NCBI GenBank assembly: GCA_964517585.1
Contig: CAZFCB010000013.1
Coordinates: 1 to 33,066 of the forward strand
Source of the DNA: JAGORY01 sp964517585
GTDB lineage: Bacteria; Patescibacteriota; Gracilibacteria; Peribacterales; Peribacteraceae
Reading direction: 5' to 3'
Length of the DNA stretch: 33,066 nucleotides
In this document: piece after piece, positions 30,160 through 33,066 of the stretch
Numbering within the stretch: position 1 is the first letter of the stretch
Layout: the number at the start of each line of letters is the position of its first letter
The notes under the pieces: model-generated
What the model was told of the DNA's origin: nothing
Database searches by the model: none
The model's input: only the letters and a program-made list of their open reading frames with translations
Made by a program: the position numbers and the translations under genes

Positions 30160-31994
30160 TCATCTACCTCACGCTGTTTCTCGCTGGCATGCTCACAATT
30201 CTTCTGCCCTGCATACTCCCACTCGTTCCAGTAGTTCTGGGGGTTAGCATTGCAGGGAAAAGCCGTTTACGGCCTTTTGTGACTGTTCTTGGTATGGTTG
30301 TGAGTTTTGTTTTCTTTACGTTTCTTCTACTCGTAGTCCTTGATCAATTCGTGGAGTTTGCCGATTACATTCGTATTGCAACGTACTACATTCTACTGTT
30401 ATTTGGCGTTTGTTTTCTATCGCCGTGGCGGATTCTTCGGCTTGTTGGTGCCGTTTCTGGCGGCTTCTTTTTCATGGATAAAGGCGTGGTTGCCGTTGTC
30501 ATTGCTATATTGCTCGGAATTTTTGCCATCGAAATTGTCGGTAAAGTTAGCACTCGCCTGCAGCAGTTTGGCGTCAATGCGCAGACTGTCGTACGCTCAG
30601 AATTTGGCGGAGATTCACTACTCACAGCTTTTGTCGTTGGTCTGACACTCGGACTTGTGTGGGTTCCCTGTGCAGGTCCGGCACTAGGATTTGCACTCGC
30701 ACTTGTACGTGAGCAGCCCGGACTCGGCGCTATTACTGCTTTATCCTCATACGCACTCGGTACTGCGGTGCCGTTACTTATTGTCGGTTACGGAGGACAG
30801 TATGCCGTCCGTTCCGTGACATCGTTGAACCGATACACTGGTCTCGTCAAAGGATTTGCTGGAGCAATGCTCATTCTTACCGCTATCGCACTGCATCTCA
30901 ATGTGCTTCAAAAGATCCAAATCTGGATCGAAGATCATACGATGTTTGGCAACTTTGCCTCGAGCCTTGAGGACTCACTCTTTCCTATGAGTGCCCCTAG
31001 GTCAGTTACTGTTTCCTCTTCTGCGAGTTCGCTTGACACCACTTCATCTGACACCATGACACTTCCCACTCTTCCCACCATTATTCGAGCGCCAGAATTT
31101 ACAGGACTTGGTCCTTGGCATAATAGTGAACCGTTTACGCTTGCAAGTCTGAAAGGAAAAGTCGTCCTCGTTGATTTTTGGACGTACAGCTGCATCAATT
31201 GCATTCGCACACTTCCGTACATTCAGGGATATTGGGAGAAATATAAAGATACAGGGAAATTTGTGTTGATCGGAGTGCATACACCCGAGTTTACATTTGA
31301 GAAGAGCCAGAAAAATGTTGCGATGGCGATCAAACAACATCGACTGACATATCCTGTGGCTCAGGATAATGACTTCGGCACATGGTCGGCATTCGCTAAC
31401 CGTTATTGGCCAGCAAAATACCTCATCGATGCGAATGGCGTTATTCGCTACGAACATTTCGGTGAAGGTGAATATGATCAAACGGATCTTGCGATCGCTA
31501 GCCTGCTTAAAGAAGCCGGCATTGATGTCAGTACCACTGGAGACGTTGCAGTATCTCCTGAAAAAATATCAAGTGGTCCGGTCAGCCCAGAGACATACCT
31601 CAGTTCACGGAGTTGGCCTGCGTTCGGCAATGCCGGTGGCGAGCCATCAGACGTCATCGTGAAGTATTCCGCACCGACGGAATTGATGCTCAATCAGTAT
31701 TATCTTTCCGGTTCCTGGCAACTCGTCGAAGATGAAGCCGAAACACTTCGTAGCGATATTGGCGAAATTTCAATGCGGTTTCGAGGTGGTGAGATCAATC
31801 TTGTCCTCGGACTTGAGGATGGTGCCAAACCCGTGAAGGCAGAAGTGATGGTGGACGGAAAAGACGCGGGGACCTTCATGGTTGATCGTCATGATCTCTA
31901 TAATCTCTTCAAAGGCGACTATGGCGAACACGATGTTACGTTGAAGCTCACGGGCAAAGGCGTACAGGCATTTGCATTTACATTTGGTGGATAA
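30156..31994 (+). CDS. DipZ-type CcdA-thioredoxin fusion protein
   Basis: Carries reducing power from the cytoplasm across the membrane to outer thiol proteins. 612 residues in three parts. First, a CcdA/DsbD-like membrane domain (about 1-265) with its paired redox cysteines C19 (LLPCILPLVP) and C172 (WVPCAGPALG). Second, after a Ser/Thr-rich linker, a TlpA-like thioredoxin domain (about 320-455) with C346-I-N-C349 in FWTYSCINCIRTLPYI. Third, a C-terminal beta-sandwich (about 490-612) like that of mycobacterial DipZ. All key cysteines are present. It is translationally coupled to the CXXC-less lipoprotein upstream. The DsbA-like lipoprotein at 9.6-10.3 kb is a possible client. Confidence 0.88.
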   Translation: MIIYLTLFLAGMLTILLPCILPLVPVVLGVSIAGKSRLRPFVTVLGMVVSFVFFTFLLLVVLDQFVEFADYIRIATYYILLLFGVCFLSPWRILRLVGAVSGGFFFMDKGVVAVVIAILLGIFAIEIVGKVSTRLQQFGVNAQTVVRSEFGGDSLLTAFVVGLTLGLVWVPCAGPALGFALALVREQPGLGAITALSSYALGTAVPLLIVGYGGQYAVRSVTSLNRYTGLVKGFAGAMLILTAIALHLNVLQKIQIWIEDHTMFGNFASSLEDSLFPMSAPRSVTVSSSASSLDTTSSDTMTLPTLPTIIRAPEFTGLGPWHNSEPFTLASLKGKVVLVDFWTYSCINCIRTLPYIQGYWEKYKDTGKFVLIGVHTPEFTFEKSQKNVAMAIKQHRLTYPVAQDNDFGTWSAFANRYWPAKYLIDANGVIRYEHFGEGEYDQTDLAIASLLKEAGIDVSTTGDVAVSPEKISSGPVSPETYLSSRSWPAFGNAGGEPSDVIVKYSAPTELMLNQYYLSGSWQLVEDEAETLRSDIGEISMRFRGGEINLVLGLEDGAKPVKAEVMVDGKDAGTFMVDRHDLYNLFKGDYGEHDVTLKLTGKGVQAFAFTFGG

Positions 31995-32183
31995 TTTTTT
32001 CTGTTTCTTTTTATAACAACAGAACTAGTTAGCAGTTTTATGGCTTATATATTACCCATATGCTCTAAAAGATAGCTGTTATTCGTGTGACAACATTTGA
32101 GTTGTACGAATCATGAACATCTTGCTACTCTCGTGGCTCATGGTTCGATACCACTCTCCATGATTCCATTCGTCTCGCTATAA
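31995..32183. other. AT-rich intergenic region with micro-ORFs before the regulator gene
   Basis: This 189-nt gap holds no RNA gene that I recognize. It has the palindrome AACTAGTT (32023-32030), T-rich stretches after the dipZ stop without a clear stem, and a 16-codon micro-ORF (32113-32163, hydrophobic start MNILLLSWLM) whose stop overlaps a 7-codon ORF (32160-32183, ATGA overlap) that ends directly before the regulator ATG. A -10-like TACTCT with TGC lies at 32126-32131. Confidence 0.3.
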
Positions 32184-32999
32184 ATGTCCAAAGATATTAT
32201 TCATATCCTTCGGTCTGTCGGACTCGACGAAAAACAATCGCAGCTCTACATCGCTGGTCTTCAGCTTGGAACAGCTCCGGCATCAGACTATGCCAAGACA
32301 ACCGGCTTCAACAGAATCACGTCATATAACCTTCTGGAAGAGATGGTTCGAAAGGGTTATTTCACAGTCGTCCGTAAGGTACGTGCCAAGTGGTACGCGC
32401 CTGTGGCACCGGAATACGTGGCTCTGGAGGCAAGAAAGAGCGCAGAGGCGCTAGAGAGAGTGCTTCCTGAGCTTCGATCGTTGCAAAGTGCAAAATACAG
32501 AAAACCGCACGTTCGCTTCTTTGAGGGGTGGGAAGGCGTTCGTCATGTGTATGAAGATACGCTAACTGCAGAGAGTGAAATTCTTAATTTTGCAAACTCG
32601 GTGATCGTGAGAAAATTTTGGCCACAATACGATGAAGAATATGTGGAGGAACGCGTACGACGCGGTATCCATCTTCGTGGTATTGCACCTGACGATGCGA
32701 CGGGTAAACGTGTCCACGGTGAAGATCGAGAACGTTTACGGGAAATACGACTTGTACCGGCTTCTCAGTTTGATTTTACGAACGAGATCAAGATTTATGA
32801 TCATAAGGTCGCAATCTTTTCATTTGATTCTGGACTCCGTGGTGATCGGGACATGTTTGCGGTGATCATTGAAAGTAAGGAGGTAGCCGAAACGCAGCGT
32901 CAAATTTTTGAGATGGCATGGAGGTACGCGGCCATGACAAATCCTCAACAGAAGGATCAGCAGAGACCTGCACATTTTAAGCGGAGGTTCATCGCATAA
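32184..32999 (+). CDS. TrmB-family transcriptional regulator
   Basis: A 271-residue winged-helix regulator. Residues about 5-75 form the TrmB DNA-binding domain (LRSVGLDEKQSQLYIAGLQLGTAPASDYAKTTG; the recognition segment includes NRITSYNLLEEMVRKG). A coiled linker (EARKSAEALERVLPELRSLQS) leads into the regulatory domain of about 150 residues (VRFFEGWEGVRHVYEDTL, EIKIYDHKVAIFSF). The family is common in archaea and also found in CPR bacteria; ligands are sugars in the studied archaeal members, unknown here. ATG directly follows a TAA. A TATAAA just upstream overlaps the ATG and cannot be the promoter for this start. Target genes cannot be inferred. Confidence 0.85.
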   Translation: MSKDIIHILRSVGLDEKQSQLYIAGLQLGTAPASDYAKTTGFNRITSYNLLEEMVRKGYFTVVRKVRAKWYAPVAPEYVALEARKSAEALERVLPELRSLQSAKYRKPHVRFFEGWEGVRHVYEDTLTAESEILNFANSVIVRKFWPQYDEEYVEERVRRGIHLRGIAPDDATGKRVHGEDRERLREIRLVPASQFDFTNEIKIYDHKVAIFSFDSGLRGDRDMFAVIIESKEVAETQRQIFEMAWRYAAMTNPQQKDQQRPAHFKRRFIA

Positions 33000-33066
33000 A
33001 GAGAGTATGTGGCACTAGTGTCCCGTTAAAGTAAGGCCAATTGAGGTGGTCCTGCTCTGGCGACGG

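Noticed and set aside
32179..32184. TATAAA just before the TrmB-type gene as its promoter
   Set aside because: It overlaps the ATG, so transcription would start inside the gene.
1..33066. Recoding of UGA as glycine, as in Gracilibacteria/Absconditabacteria
   Set aside because: Many genes (for example the GT4 genes, the xer gene and the lipoprotein before dipZ) end at UGA exactly where family homologues end, and the neighbouring start codons fit this.
1..33066. tRNA, rRNA, riboswitch or CRISPR sequences
   Set aside because: The non-coding gaps are short; reading them showed no cloverleaf, no spaced repeats and no riboswitch core that I could recognize.

Overview
The window looks like a chromosomal stretch of a small-genome, uncultivated bacterium, most likely from the Candidate Phyla Radiation (Patescibacteria), with Peribacteria/Peregrinibacteria-like lineages the best guess. 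This assignment is inference from protein style: a DipZ-type redox protein, a TrmB-family regulator, an S8 protease with DUF4215 cysteine repeats, an ECF sigma/FecR pair and many surface-polysaccharide genes. The standard bacterial code applies, because UGA ends many clear genes at family-typical lengths. I see no rRNA, tRNA, CRISPR array or complete mobile element. Genes are very tightly packed and only a few gaps exceed 100 nt.

Layout. 1-3.6 kb: two GT4 glycosyltransferases (the first cut by the window edge) and a GT-C-like membrane protein. 3.6-4.8 kb: the conserved infC-rpmI-rplT cluster. 4.8-7.0 kb, minus strand: a GT2 glycosyltransferase, a NIF3-family protein and a small CBU_0592-like membrane protein. 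7.1-9.5 kb: trmD, a small unknown gene, a DUF167 (YggU) gene and a XerC/D-like recombinase. 9.6-17 kb: a DsbA-like lipoprotein divergent from a WecG/TagA glycosyltransferase, a small membrane protein, phosphoglycerate mutase, a GT87-like membrane glycosyltransferase, a WecB-like UDP-GlcNAc 2-epimerase and an O-antigen-ligase-like protein. 17-22 kb: guaA, an ECF sigma factor, a FecR-domain membrane protein and efp. 22-29 kb, minus strand: a 1396-residue subtilase, gatB, def and a DnaQ-like exonuclease. 29-33 kb: nth, a thioredoxin-fold lipoprotein without CXXC, a DipZ-type transporter-thioredoxin fusion and a TrmB-type regulator.

Two functional themes stand out. One is assembly of surface polysaccharide: precursor epimerization, GT2/GT4/WecG sugar transfer, GT-C/GT87-type transfer from lipid-linked sugars, and polymerization or ligation. 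The other is extracytoplasmic protein handling: DsbA-like and DipZ thiol systems and a large secreted protease.

Three sequence-level patterns were not expected from the gene list. First, at least fifteen start codons, including GTG and TTG starts, lie 6-9 nt downstream of a sigma70-type -10 hexamer. This places the predicted transcription start on or next to the start codon, so leaderless mRNA appears to be the normal mode here. Second, heptanucleotide tandem repeats occur three times: GTGGAAA arrays inserted in frame in trmD and guaA, and a GAATGTC-like array filling the space between the convergent DUF167 and xer genes. Neither exact heptamer array can create a stop codon in any of the six frames. 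Third, several familiar proteins are atypical: GuaA is of the long, duplicated-C-terminus (human-like) type, endonuclease III lacks a normal Fe-S cysteine set, and the EF-P tip loop is divergent.
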